NCBI RefSeq assembly: GCF_026184235.1
Contig: NZ_CP110806.1
Coordinates: forward strand, 2,294,001-2,358,000
Length of the DNA: 64,000 nt
From: Cellulomonas sp. S1-8
GTDB taxonomy: Bacteria > Actinomycetota > Actinomycetes > Actinomycetales > Cellulomonadaceae
Reading direction: 5' to 3'
Shown here: positions 1-7,901 of the stretch, in pieces
Layout of the letters: the number at the start of each line of letters is the position of its first letter
Numbering within the stretch: position 1 is the first letter of the stretch
Made by a program: the position numbers and the translations under genes
The notes under the pieces: model-generated
Told to the model about the DNA's origin: nothing
The model's input: only the letters and a program-made list of their open reading frames with translations
Database searches by the model: none

Positions 1-357
1 CTCGACGTACAGGTCCTGCGTGGGGACCGGCCAGTGGATGAGGTACAGGTCGACGACGTCGATCCCCAGCGCGCGGCGGCTGTCCTCGAACGCCCGCAGC
101 GCCTGGTCGTACCCGTGCTCGCCGTTGCGCAGCTTGGTCGTGACGAAGACGTCGTCCCGCGGCACCACACCCGCCCGGAGCGCCGCCCCGACGCCCGCCT
201 CGTTGTAGTAGCCGGCCGCGGTGTCGATGTGGCGGTACCCCACCGCCAGGACGTCCTCGACCGTGCGCTGGGTCTCGTCGGGCGTCACCTGGAACGTCCC
301 GAAGCCGACCTGCGGGATCTCGACGCCGTTGTTGAGGGTGATCGTGGGGGTGCTCAT
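1..357 (-). CDS. Aldo/keto reductase, N-terminal 119 residues (cut by window edge)
   Basis: NAD(P)H-dependent reductase of small aldehydes and ketones, cytoplasmic. The visible part opens with a beta-hairpin and first barrel strand (TITLNNGVEIPQVGFGTFQV) and holds all four catalytic residues of the family: Asp in GYRHIDTA, Tyr in AAGYYNEAGVG, Lys in FVTTKL and His in DLYLIHWP. It resembles the AKR5/2,5-diketo-gluconate reductase group; the substrate cannot be told. The ATG at 355-357 overlaps the stop of the upstream MFS gene (ATGA), so the two are translationally coupled and the transporter is transcribed first. The gene runs off the left edge, so its C-terminal cofactor-binding half is not visible. 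Confidence 0.93.
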   Translation of the reverse strand, partial: MSTPTITLNNGVEIPQVGFGTFQVTPDETQRTVEDVLAVGYRHIDTAAGYYNEAGVGAALRAGVVPRDDVFVTTKLRNGEHGYDQALRAFEDSRRALGIDVVDLYLIHWPVPTQDLYVE

Positions 358-1685
358 CCCTCCACCCTCGCATCCTGGGCCGGGAACCTGCGCGGCGAGG
401 GCGCGCGTCGGTGCACGAGCAGCACCGCGACCAGGCCGGCGACCGTCACGGCGGCCGCGGCCACGTTCAGCCCGTCGTACCCGCCGAGCGCGAGCGCGAC
501 GCCCGCGAGAGCTCCGCCGCCCGCCCCCGCGAGCGACATGAGAGCGTCGGACAGCCCCTGGATCGTGACCCGCTCGGGACCCGGCACGTCCCCGGCCACG
601 ATGCTCGAGCCGGCGACCGTCGCCGCGGACCAGCCGAGCCCCAGCAGGACGAGCCCGACCGTCACGCCCACGTGGTCGCCGCGCGCAGCACCGCACACCG
701 CCGTCGCCCCCGCGACCAGCACGAGCCCGCCCGTGAGCACGACCCGGGGCCCGAGCCGGTCCGCGACGACGCCCATGACGGGCGCGAGCGCGAACATCGC
801 GGCCAGGTGCAGGCTCACCGTCAGACCGACGAGCTCCACGGTCGCCCCGTGCCCCATCATGTGGACCGGCGTCATCGACATCACCGCGACCATCACGGCG
901 TGCGCGACGACGATGCCCAGCACGGCCGCCATGGCCCGGGGGTGGTGGCGCAACGTCACGACCGCGACCCGGAGCGGCACGTGCGCGCGCGCGCCGGCGA
1001 CGCCGCCCTCCCGCCCGACGACGTCGAGCGGCTCGGGCCGCAACCCGGCGTGCACGACGAGGAGCGCGGCGATCATCCCCGCCGCCGAGAACAGGAAGAC
1101 GGCACCCAGCTCCGGCAGGCCCGTCAGGCGTGCCAGCGGCGCGTCGAGGTGGACGAGGTTGGGACCGATGACGGCCCCGACCGTGCCCGTCCACACCACG
1201 AGGGACAGGTCACGCGACCGCGTCGCCGGCGTCGACAGGTCGGTCGCCGCGAAGCGGGACTGCAGGTTCACCGCCGCCCCCACCCCCATGAGCGCACTGG
1301 CGACGAGCAGCAGCGGGAAGCTCGCCAGGACCGCGGCCAGCACCACGCCGAGCGCCCCCGTCGAGGCCAGCGCGAGCCCCGTCGCCAGGGCGCGACGCCG
1401 CCCGTGGGACTCGGCCAGCCGCGCGAGCGACAGCGCGGCGAGCGCGGCGCCGAGCGTCGCGGCGGTGGTCACCGACCCGGCCCACGCGTCCGAGCCGGAC
1501 AGCTCGACCGCCAGCAGCGAGCCGACCGAGACGATCGACCCCGCCGCCAGTCCGCTGAGGACTTGCGCGGCCGCGAGGACCGTGATCGTGCGCCGGCGCA
1601 GCGACGCCACGGTGACGGGCGAGCCGCTCCCCTGCGCCGGCCGGTCGGCCGTCCCACCGGTGGTGTCAGGGGTGGGTTCGGTCAC
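354..1685 (-). CDS. MFS transporter
   Basis: Twelve-helix major facilitator superfamily transporter of 443 residues, normal length. After a hydrophilic N-terminus of about 30 residues there are two six-helix halves; the cytoplasmic loop between helices 2 and 3 carries a motif-A-like LAESHGRRRAL and the equivalent loop in the second half reads VVADRLGPR. Substrate unknown. The GTG start at 1683-1685 has no Shine-Dalgarno; a -10-like TAGCGT (1692-1697) lies seven bases upstream, so the message may be leaderless. It is followed by, and coupled to, the aldo/keto reductase, which suggests uptake or export of a compound that the reductase handles, but that is inference. Confidence 0.88.
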   Translation of the reverse strand: MTEPTPDTTGGTADRPAQGSGSPVTVASLRRRTITVLAAAQVLSGLAAGSIVSVGSLLAVELSGSDAWAGSVTTAATLGAALAALSLARLAESHGRRRALATGLALASTGALGVVLAAVLASFPLLLVASALMGVGAAVNLQSRFAATDLSTPATRSRDLSLVVWTGTVGAVIGPNLVHLDAPLARLTGLPELGAVFLFSAAGMIAALLVVHAGLRPEPLDVVGREGGVAGARAHVPLRVAVVTLRHHPRAMAAVLGIVVAHAVMVAVMSMTPVHMMGHGATVELVGLTVSLHLAAMFALAPVMGVVADRLGPRVVLTGGLVLVAGATAVCGAARGDHVGVTVGLVLLGLGWSAATVAGSSIVAGDVPGPERVTIQGLSDALMSLAGAGGGALAGVALALGGYDGLNVAAAAVTVAGLVAVLLVHRRAPSPRRFPAQDARVEG

Positions 1686-1691
1686 GGCTTC

Positions 1692-1697
1692 ACGCTA
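1692..1697 (-). promoter_or_regulatory. Putative -10 element for a leaderless MFS transcript
   Basis: On the minus strand this reads TAGCGT, matching TANNNT, with its last base seven bases before the GTG start of the MFS gene. That spacing would put transcription start at the start codon. No clear -35 is visible, so this is a weak call. Confidence 0.35.
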
Positions 1698-1844
1698 TCG
1701 GCCGTGGCTCGCCCCCTGTGCCTCCCGGCGGCCTTTTGTCCTTCGTTGGCGGCTGCTCGGCGCTAGGTTCCGTTATCTTTCGTCGCCGAGGTGAGGACGC
1801 CTCACGTGCCGACCGACCCAGGGGTGCGGCGTGACGGCCGACGC

Positions 1845-2531
1845 TCAGCCGGCGGCCTGCCGGCGCACGACCTCCGCGATCCACACCGGCGCGTACGGCG
1901 ACGTGCAGCCCGGCGGCGTCGGGTAGTCCTCGAGGACCCGGAGCCGCTCCCCGATCGCGATCGCCCGGGGCCGCAGGTCCGGGTGGTGGATGCCGACGGT
2001 GGCCAGGCACTCGTTCATCGCCCACTGCAGGCGCGCGGGCGCGTCCTGCAGGTGCTTCTCGACCAGGTCGAGCAGTCCCGGCAGGTCGAGGCCGTCCGGG
2101 GCCTTCGCCACGCGGTCCGACGTCAGGAACCATCCCGCGCTCGCGACGACGGGATCGGGGTCGGCGAACCACGCGGACCGCAGCTCCTCGACGTGCGGGC
2201 TCTTCTTGACGACGTAGCCGACGAGCCAGTCGTGCACCTTCGGCACGCGTGCGTCCCGGAGCATCGCGTCCAGCTCGGCTGCCCCGTACAGCCGGGGGCG
2301 GGCGACGAGGATCGCGACGAGGCGTCCCGCGGTGTCCCCGCTCCCCCACAGGTCGACCGCGAGCGCGTGGTCCCGGCCCGCCGCCTTGGCGACCGCGCGC
2401 AGCTGCGTGAGGTTGACGCCGTGGTCGTCGTCGTGACGGAGGTTGACCTCCCGCATCCGCGGGTTCTCGAGCGCCGCGAGCTGCGCCAGCACGTCCTGCG
2501 CGGACAACGGCGTCCCTGCACCAGCCGCCAT
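1845..2531 (-). CDS. DNA alkylation repair protein, AlkD-like HEAT-repeat family
   Basis: A 228-residue all-helical protein matching the DNA alkylation repair enzyme family (PF08713) in pattern: an N-terminal NLTQLRAVAKAAGRDHALAVDLW helix pair, then HEAT-like repeats including LVAILVARPRLY, WLVGYVVKKSPHVEEL and QWAMNECLATVGIHHPDLR, and a conserved C-terminus CTSPYAPVWIAEVV. Family members remove or recognise bulky or cationic alkyl bases; whether this subgroup is catalytic is uncertain. The ATG at 2529-2531 has a near-perfect Shine-Dalgarno (GGAGGTGA, seven bases away), but that sequence forms one arm of a long hairpin (2536-2589) behind the manganese catalase gene. Confidence 0.8.
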   Translation of the reverse strand: MAAGAGTPLSAQDVLAQLAALENPRMREVNLRHDDDHGVNLTQLRAVAKAAGRDHALAVDLWGSGDTAGRLVAILVARPRLYGAAELDAMLRDARVPKVHDWLVGYVVKKSPHVEELRSAWFADPDPVVASAGWFLTSDRVAKAPDGLDLPGLLDLVEKHLQDAPARLQWAMNECLATVGIHHPDLRPRAIAIGERLRVLEDYPTPPGCTSPYAPVWIAEVVRRQAAG

Positions 2532-2535
2532 TGCG

Positions 2536-2589
2536 CGTCACCTCCCGAGCCGTCGTGGGGAGCACCCTACGACGGCCCGGGAGGTGACG
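2536..2589 (-). terminator. Long hairpin after Mn catalase that also contains the next gene's Shine-Dalgarno
   Basis: Arms 2536-2556 and 2569-2589 pair over 20 of 21 positions (single A/C mismatch at 2548/2577), with a 12-base loop that can itself pair GGG with CCC. It starts 12 bases after the catalase stop and looks like its terminator. The promoter-distal arm includes GGGAGGTGA, the ribosome binding site of the AlkD-like gene, so any read-through message would have that site closed. Confidence 0.75.
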
Positions 2590-2600
2590 GCCGCTGCGTG

Positions 2601-3554
2601 CTAGCCCGCCACGGGCCCGTACAGCGGCTGGACCTCGGCCATCTCCAGGTCTGCGGTCGCCTGGATGAGTGACAGCAGCTCCGGGTCGAGCCCGGGTGCG
2701 TACTCCTCGAAGCGCTCCTTGGCGATGGTCGACGGGACACCCGCGGGCGCCTGCTCGCTCGCGTCGAGCTCCGTACCGTCGTTCGACGGGGACATCCCCT
2801 GGAAGATCTTCCCGGCTTCGGAGGAGGCCGTGAGGTCGAACGTGTACTGCTTGCTCTGCAGACCGAGGTCGAGGAGCTTCTTCACCTCGGGGAACTGCTC
2901 GGCGTTCGTCTTGGGGATCGGCAGGACCTTGCCCCAGTCGACGCCGAGCGTCTCCAGCGCCTTGGCGTAGGCGTTCTCGTGGGCCTGGTCGCGGACGATG
3001 AGGTACGCGATCGTCGACCGGGCCGTCTTGTTGTCGGTCATCTCGTAGATCCGGCACTTCTGCAGGCGCCCCGTGGACTCGAGCATGAGGTTGTACAGCA
3101 GGTCCAGGACGAGGTTCCCGGAGTTGTAGACGTACGACCCGCTCCAGGGGTTGCCCGCGGAGTCCACGGGCAGCGCGCCCTGCGCCGCGACGAGGTAGTG
3201 GTGGATGTTGCCGGCGTCGAGCGCCGTCGCCAACGGGGTCGCGCCGCCCGCACCGGGCGTGTCCAGGGGGTCGGTCTTCTTGCCCTGGTAGCGCGGGGAC
3301 CCGTCGAGGAGGCGGGCGATGGTGGTGCCGATCAGCTCGACGTGGCTGATCTCCTCGGTGCCGATGCCCTGCAGCAGGTCCCGGTAGGGCTTGCCCGTCG
3401 GACCACGGAAGTTGATGCTCTGGAACAGGTACTGCATCATCGTGCGCATCTCGCCGAACTGACCGCCGAGGCCCTCCTGCAGGGCGTTCGCGGCTGCCGG
3501 GTCCGGCTCGTCGGGGACGATGTCGTTGATGAGTCGTTGGACGTGCAGGTACAT
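2601..3554 (-). CDS. Manganese catalase (non-haem)
   Basis: Dimanganese catalase of 317 residues, splitting hydrogen peroxide to water and oxygen in the cytoplasm. The ferritin-like four-helix bundle carries the expected metal ligands: Glu in GGQFGEMRTMMQY, Glu and His in TEEISHVELIG, Glu in MLESTGRLQ and His in VRDQAHENAYAK. The C-terminus (GVPSTIAKERFEEYAPGLD) is the usual extended tail. The ATG at 3552-3554 has a GGAAGAGG ribosome site. It is monocistronic, closed by the strong hairpin at 2536-2589, and divergent from the lipoprotein gene with about 90 bases between. Its manganese use fits the manganese-riboswitch-controlled TerC genes further along. Confidence 0.95.
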   Translation of the reverse strand: MYLHVQRLINDIVPDEPDPAAANALQEGLGGQFGEMRTMMQYLFQSINFRGPTGKPYRDLLQGIGTEEISHVELIGTTIARLLDGSPRYQGKKTDPLDTPGAGGATPLATALDAGNIHHYLVAAQGALPVDSAGNPWSGSYVYNSGNLVLDLLYNLMLESTGRLQKCRIYEMTDNKTARSTIAYLIVRDQAHENAYAKALETLGVDWGKVLPIPKTNAEQFPEVKKLLDLGLQSKQYTFDLTASSEAGKIFQGMSPSNDGTELDASEQAPAGVPSTIAKERFEEYAPGLDPELLSLIQATADLEMAEVQPLYGPVAG

Positions 3555-3644
3555 GGTCGGCCTCTTCCGTCTCCGGGTAGGTCCTCTACCGTGCGCCCAC
3601 GGGACGCCTGGCGCATCTGGCGGCGACCCTGACAGGGTTCGGGG

Positions 3645-4361
3645 ATGAGATCAGCGAGCTCCCGTGCCGTCCTGGCCGCGTGCGTCGTCGTCGTGCTGGC
3701 GGGCTGCGGTGCGCAGGCCGACGACGCCGCGGACGCCTCCACCTCCCCCGCCGCCGTGCCGTCATCTGCCGCACCGGACTCGTCACCGTCGGAGCCCGCT
3801 CCCGCGACCCGCGCGGACGTGGGTGCGGACGTGCTGCTCGCACCCGACGCGTGGGCCCCGGTCTCCGCGCCGCGCACGGAGACCGGGGACGTCACGGCGT
3901 GGCGGCTGCCCGAGTCCTGCGCGGTCGGCTCCCCCGACGCGGCGACGGCGATGCTCACGGCTGCGCACGGCGACGGGCTGGTGGAGATGCCCGTGGGCGT
4001 CCAGCAGGTCGCGGTCTTCCCTGACGCGGACTCCGCCGTGGCCGAGCTGGACCGCGTCGTCGCGGCGCTCACCGTGTGCGGCGCCGACGGTGCGACTGCA
4101 CCGACCCGCTACCTCCTCGAGCCGGTGGCGGTCGGGGCGCAGGGCACGGGCCTGGTGACCGACTACTACGGGTCCTCCGCGCAGGGCGACCTCGACGGCG
4201 CCATGGGCTCCTACCTGGCACTGACGCGGCGCGGCACGGCGGTGACGCTCGTCTCGCACGAGGGCGGCGAGAGCACCGTCGGCACCGCCCGTGACCGGGT
4301 GGCACCCCTGCTGGACGCGGCGTGGCGCCTGCTGTGCCCGTACGACGCGGCGGGCTGCTGA
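3645..4361 (+). CDS. Secreted lipoprotein of unknown function
   Basis: A 238-residue exported lipoprotein. The N-terminus has a basic start, a hydrophobic stretch and the lipobox LAGC (Cys at about residue 21), followed by an Ala/Ser/Pro/Asp-rich linker of about 35 residues that tethers the mature part to the membrane. The folded part (from about residue 60) is a sensor-like domain of the kind seen in mycobacterial LpqN/PknH-extracellular-type proteins, with two cysteines (ESCAVG and TVCGADG) and a final pair near LLCPYDAAGC; that resemblance is only in general pattern and I do not assign a family. ATG at 3645 preceded by GGGG. Not obviously in an operon. Confidence 0.75.
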   Translation: MRSASSRAVLAACVVVVLAGCGAQADDAADASTSPAAVPSSAAPDSSPSEPAPATRADVGADVLLAPDAWAPVSAPRTETGDVTAWRLPESCAVGSPDAATAMLTAAHGDGLVEMPVGVQQVAVFPDADSAVAELDRVVAALTVCGADGATAPTRYLLEPVAVGAQGTGLVTDYYGSSAQGDLDGAMGSYLALTRRGTAVTLVSHEGGESTVGTARDRVAPLLDAAWRLLCPYDAAGC

Positions 4362-4577
4362 CGGCCGCACCGGCGGACGCACGCGTCGCCCACGCGGGAC
4401 GTCGGCGGGTCAGGACCCACCGGCACGGCGCGCACCTCGACGACGGGCGCGGGGTGGTGCCGTCGGTGACGAGCGTGCAGGTGGGGGGCGCACGACGCCC
4501 GCTCTGCCGCCCTGCGCCTGCGACGTCCTCGTGCGATGCTCGACGACGAGCAGCCCCACCGCGACACGGAGGCCCGG

Positions 4578-5207
4578 ATGACGCACACCGACGACCGGTC
4601 CGCCGCCCTGCGAGCCGTCCAGGCGCTCGAGGAGAGCCCGACGCTCGACCCGGTGGTCGAGCGCCTGCGACCCCCGGTCGCGGACCTGCTCGCGCGCTTC
4701 CCCGGCGTGGCGGCGCTGCTGCACGGCCGGCCGCTCGGGCACGCGCTGCACCCGTTGCTGACCGACGTGCCGATCGGTCTGTGGACGTCGGCGGCCGCGC
4801 TCGACCTCACCGGCGGCCCGTCAGCCGGTCCGCACGCCGACCGCCTCGTCGGTCTCGGCGTCCTGGCCGCGCTGCCGACGTCGCTGTCCGGCCTGGCCGA
4901 CTGGGCCGTCTCCGGGCGGCGGACCCGCCGGGTCGGTGCGGCCCACGCGATCCTCAACTCCGCGGGGCTCACCCTGTACGCCGGGTCCTGGCTGCTGCGC
5001 CGACGCGGGTCACGGCCCCTGGGCGTCGCGGCGTCCCTGGCGGCCACGGGTCTCGTGGGCGCGAGCGCCTACCTCGGCGGGCACATGTCGTCCCGCCTGG
5101 GCGCTCCCCCGCGCGGCCGCAGCGGCCCGCCGACCACCCGCCCGGCACCCGACGCCGACGAGGTGGAGGTCGCGCCCGGCAGCAGCAACGGCGCGACGAC
5201 CGTCTGA
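4578..5207 (+). CDS. DUF2231 membrane protein
   Basis: Four-helix membrane protein of about 209 residues with the DUF2231 signature LLHGRPLGHALHPLLTDVPIGLW near residues 45-67, where the His residues sit just before the first membrane segment. Further helices follow at LVGLGVLAALPTSLSGLADW, AHAILNSAGLTLYAGSWLL and VAASLAATGLVGASAYLGGHM. The role of the family is unknown; some members neighbour redox or Rieske proteins. I chose ATG 4578 because GGAGG lies five bases upstream; an in-frame upstream ATG at 4536 lacks a ribosome site. The tail is a polar, disordered-looking 35 residues. Convergent with the Fic gene. Confidence 0.82.
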   Translation: MTHTDDRSAALRAVQALEESPTLDPVVERLRPPVADLLARFPGVAALLHGRPLGHALHPLLTDVPIGLWTSAAALDLTGGPSAGPHADRLVGLGVLAALPTSLSGLADWAVSGRRTRRVGAAHAILNSAGLTLYAGSWLLRRRGSRPLGVAASLAATGLVGASAYLGGHMSSRLGAPPRGRSGPPTTRPAPDADEVEVAPGSSNGATTV

Positions 5208-5229
5208 CGCGCCCCGCGCCTCCCCGCCC

Positions 5230-6429
5230 TCACCACACGCGGCGGTGCGACCTCGCGGCGAACCGGTCCATCGCGGCGAGCACCTCGGCGGCCTGCCAGA
5301 CGCGGTCGCGGGCGCCGCGGCCGATCTGCTCGAGCACGCCGTCGTCGACCAGCCGGTCGATCGCGAGCTGTGCGTTGACCGAGCTGACGCCGAGCACGTC
5401 AGCGGCCAGGCGGGCGTCGACGACCGGGCGCGTCATCACCAGGTCCGCGAGCGCCCACGCCGCGGCGCCGCGGCGTGCCCGGATCCGCTCGCCCCACGCT
5501 GCGCGCGCGGCGGTGACGTCGGCGATGAGCAGGCGGGAGCTCGCCAACGCGGGGAACACCGCCTGCGCGACCTCCGTGACGATCGGCTCGACGTCCCCGT
5601 CGCGGTACGCGGTCAGGGCCGCGAAGTAGCGCTCGGTGTCGGTGAGCAGCCCGGCGGAGACCGGCACGATCGCCTGCCGCGTGAGCCCCCCGTGCCGCAG
5701 CTGGGCGTGCAGCAGCGCGCGACCGGTGCGCCCGTTGCCGTCGGGGAACGGGTGGACGGACTCGAACTGCGCGTGCGTGAGCGCCGCCTGCGCGAGCAGG
5801 GGCACGTCGTCGCGACCCATGAAGGCGACGAGGTCGTCGATGGCGCCGGGCACCCTCGGGTGCACGGGCGCGATGTACGTGGCGCCGTGCGGGCTGCGCG
5901 CGCTGCCCCCGATCCACACCTGCTCGTCGCGCCACCGGCCGGCCGCGGCGGGCAGGTGCCCGACCATCAGGGCGTGGTGCATCCGCAGGATCGCGTCGGA
6001 GCCCAGGTGCGAGGCCGCCTCCAGCGCCCGGGTCATCGCGGTCACGTTGGCGACGATCTCGTCGGCGTGGACGCGGCCCTTGCGGCCGAGCTCCGCGAGC
6101 GCGATGGCCTTCGGCGTCGACGTGAGGTTCTCGATCTGCGAGGAGCTGGCCGCCTCGGTGCGCAGCAGCAGCGCGGCGAACGACGTGGTGGCGGCGTGCG
6201 TCTCGCCGTCGAATCGCGCGATCTCCGCCGACGCCTCGACGACCAGGGCGGAGGTCCGGGAGGACAGGAGCACGTCGGCGTCGGCGATCCGTGGCGGGAC
6301 GGCGGCCTCGTACGGGCCGGTGTGCGCGCTCCGGCCGGAGCGTGGGCCGTAGCCGGCGTCGGCGGAGCGCCACTCGACGGTCTCCGTCGCGTACGTCGGC
6401 CAGCGCCGAGGGACCTCATCCGTGGCCAC
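5230..6429 (-). CDS. Fic family protein (class II, N-terminal inhibitory helix)
   Basis: Likely AMP-transferase (adenylyltransferase) of 399 residues. The catalytic motif HPFPDGNGRTGR at residues 226-237 matches HPFx(D/E)GNGRxxR, with the His base intact. An N-terminal Fic_N-like segment contains SSQIEN at about 96-101, fitting the inhibitory (S/T)xxxE(G/N) helix, so the enzyme should be self-inhibited without a separate antitoxin. The C-terminal third (VVDARLAADVLGVSSVNAQLAIDRLVDDGVL) is a winged-helix DNA-binding-like domain. Target unknown. GTG start at 6427-6429 with TAAGGT seven bases upstream suggests leaderless transcription. Not linked to a partner gene. Confidence 0.9.
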   Translation of the reverse strand: MATDEVPRRWPTYATETVEWRSADAGYGPRSGRSAHTGPYEAAVPPRIADADVLLSSRTSALVVEASAEIARFDGETHAATTSFAALLLRTEAASSSQIENLTSTPKAIALAELGRKGRVHADEIVANVTAMTRALEAASHLGSDAILRMHHALMVGHLPAAAGRWRDEQVWIGGSARSPHGATYIAPVHPRVPGAIDDLVAFMGRDDVPLLAQAALTHAQFESVHPFPDGNGRTGRALLHAQLRHGGLTRQAIVPVSAGLLTDTERYFAALTAYRDGDVEPIVTEVAQAVFPALASSRLLIADVTAARAAWGERIRARRGAAAWALADLVMTRPVVDARLAADVLGVSSVNAQLAIDRLVDDGVLEQIGRGARDRVWQAAEVLAAMDRFAARSHRRVW

Positions 6430-6435
6430 GGCGCC

Positions 6436-6441
6436 ACCTTA
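6436..6441 (-). promoter_or_regulatory. Putative -10 for leaderless fic transcript
   Basis: Reads TAAGGT on the minus strand, seven bases before the fic GTG; no ribosome binding site lies between. No convincing -35. Confidence 0.4.
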
Positions 6442-6585
6442 CCATCGGATACGCGGGTTTCCGTTGCTCAGCCCCCGGCAGAGCAACGCTTCAGCCGGAG
6501 TGCCGCAGCCGCTCGTCGAGCTGATCGCGGTCGGGGCACGCGATGACGTACCCGGTCGCACGGGCGTGGTGACGCCGATGAGGAA

Positions 6586-6620
6586 CGGCCCCCTCGCCAC
6601 GACTCGTGGAGAGGGGGCCG
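6586..6620 (-). terminator. Hairpin terminator downstream of tRNA-Pro
   Basis: Arms 6586-6595 and 6611-6620 pair perfectly over 10 bases (GC-rich), then after a G/A mismatch CCAC and GTGG add four pairs around a five-base loop. It lies 42 bases past the tRNA 3' end, with a short TTCC tail. Confidence 0.8.
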
Positions 6621-6661
6621 TCTCGGTCCCAGATCTGCGGTGTGACCTGCGTGAACGCTGG

Positions 6662-6735
<74 letters not shown>

Positions 6736-6759
6736 CCGGCCCCCGCAGGGGCCTCGAAG

Positions 6760-6765
6760 ACTCTA
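6760..6765 (-). promoter_or_regulatory. Putative -10 for tRNA-Pro
   Basis: TAGAGT on the minus strand, about 25 bases before the tRNA 5' end. No clear -35 at the expected spacing. Confidence 0.4.
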
Positions 6766-6835
6766 TCGCACCGGGCGCCGGTCCCCCGACCACGTGAGGC
6801 TGCGCACCGAGGCACGGCCCACGACACATCGCACC

Positions 6836-7894
6836 TCACGCAGCCGTGTCGCGCTCCTCGCGCCGCCGCCGCAGCACCTCGAGCTCCGCCCCGACGACGC
6901 CGAGCACCAGCAGGTCGACCAGCAGACCCCACGACGCGTCCCACTGCGCGATGCGGAACAGGAAGAACTGCGTCACCAGCAGGCTCACCAGGACGGCGCG
7001 ACGGAACCACCGGTACCCCTCGACGGCGTCACGACGCACCTGCGCGAGGCCGACGCCGCACAGCACGACGCTCACGGTCGAGGCGACCAGCGCCCCGCCG
7101 ACCACCCACCCGGGCACGTCGTCCCCGCCCCACCAGCGGGCGACGGCGCTCGCGACGGTGACCCCGGACGTACCGACGAGCACCGCCACCGCGAGCCACG
7201 GCACGAACCGCGCGCGCACCATCGTGTGCAGCACGCGCACGACGCCGGACGCGACCGCTCCGACCGGGTCGGGCAGCTCGGCGTGATCCTCCTCGATGCT
7301 GCGCAGCAGGACGCGCGTCTCGTCGGCACCGGGGACGTCCCCGGCCTCGGCCAGCCTGGCCTCTGCGCGGCGGCGGGCGGCGGGCGTGAACCCGCCGACG
7401 ACACCCGCGACGGCCTCGTCCACGGCACCCGCGAGCGCCTCGCGCGGGTCCGGCGGTCGGCGGCCGTGCAGCGTCTCGGCGACGAGGCCGAGGCCGACGA
7501 CGGTCGCGTAGATGATCGCCGCGGTCGGCTCGTAGAAGTAGTCGTTGTCGGAGGTGACGAACTTGCCGACCTCGTCGACGAACAGGCCGAACCCGACGCC
7601 ACCGACCAGCGCGCCGAGGGGGCGCAGCGTCGGGCCCGCGAACGACAGCAGCAGGACGAACGCGACCGCCATGAGCAGCCCGCCCCACAGGACGTGCGCG
7701 ATGTGCAGGCCGTCGCCGCCGAGCTGGGGGTAGCCCGCGGCGGCGAGGAACGCGCGCGTGACCAGGACGGTCGCGGCCGTCGTGACGAGGAACGTGGCGA
7801 GGTGCCGCGGGCCGCGGGGGTCGCGCGGCAGGCCGAGGCGCAGCAGCGCGGGAGGCAGGGTGCGCGGGCGTGCGTCGTCGGGCCGGTGCGTCAC
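6836..7894 (-). CDS. Integral membrane protein of unknown function
   Basis: About 352 residues with roughly eight predicted membrane segments. Helices 1-3 (HLATFLVTTAATVLVTRAFL, HIAHVLWGGLLMAVAFVLLL, PLGALVGGVGFGLFVDEVGKFV) are followed by a conserved-looking polar stretch SDNDYFYEPTAAIIYATVVG, a cytoplasmic linker, then helices near VPWLAVAVLVGTSGVTVAS, GWVVGGALVASTVSVVLCGVGLA, FRRAVLVSLLVTQFFLF and SWGLLVDLLVLGVVGAELEVLRRR. I recognise it only as a hypothetical protein type found in actinobacteria. I prefer GTG 7894, eight bases past the der stop, over the upstream 7972 start inside der. It probably shares der's transcript. Confidence 0.78.
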   Translation of the reverse strand: MTHRPDDARPRTLPPALLRLGLPRDPRGPRHLATFLVTTAATVLVTRAFLAAAGYPQLGGDGLHIAHVLWGGLLMAVAFVLLLSFAGPTLRPLGALVGGVGFGLFVDEVGKFVTSDNDYFYEPTAAIIYATVVGLGLVAETLHGRRPPDPREALAGAVDEAVAGVVGGFTPAARRRAEARLAEAGDVPGADETRVLLRSIEEDHAELPDPVGAVASGVVRVLHTMVRARFVPWLAVAVLVGTSGVTVASAVARWWGGDDVPGWVVGGALVASTVSVVLCGVGLAQVRRDAVEGYRWFRRAVLVSLLVTQFFLFRIAQWDASWGLLVDLLVLGVVGAELEVLRRRREERDTAA

Positions 7895-7901
7895 CCGGTG
7901 G

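Noticed and set aside
4403..4422. Possible hairpin after the lipoprotein gene
   Set aside because: Short arms with a mismatch and a tight loop; too weak to call a terminator in sequence of this GC content.
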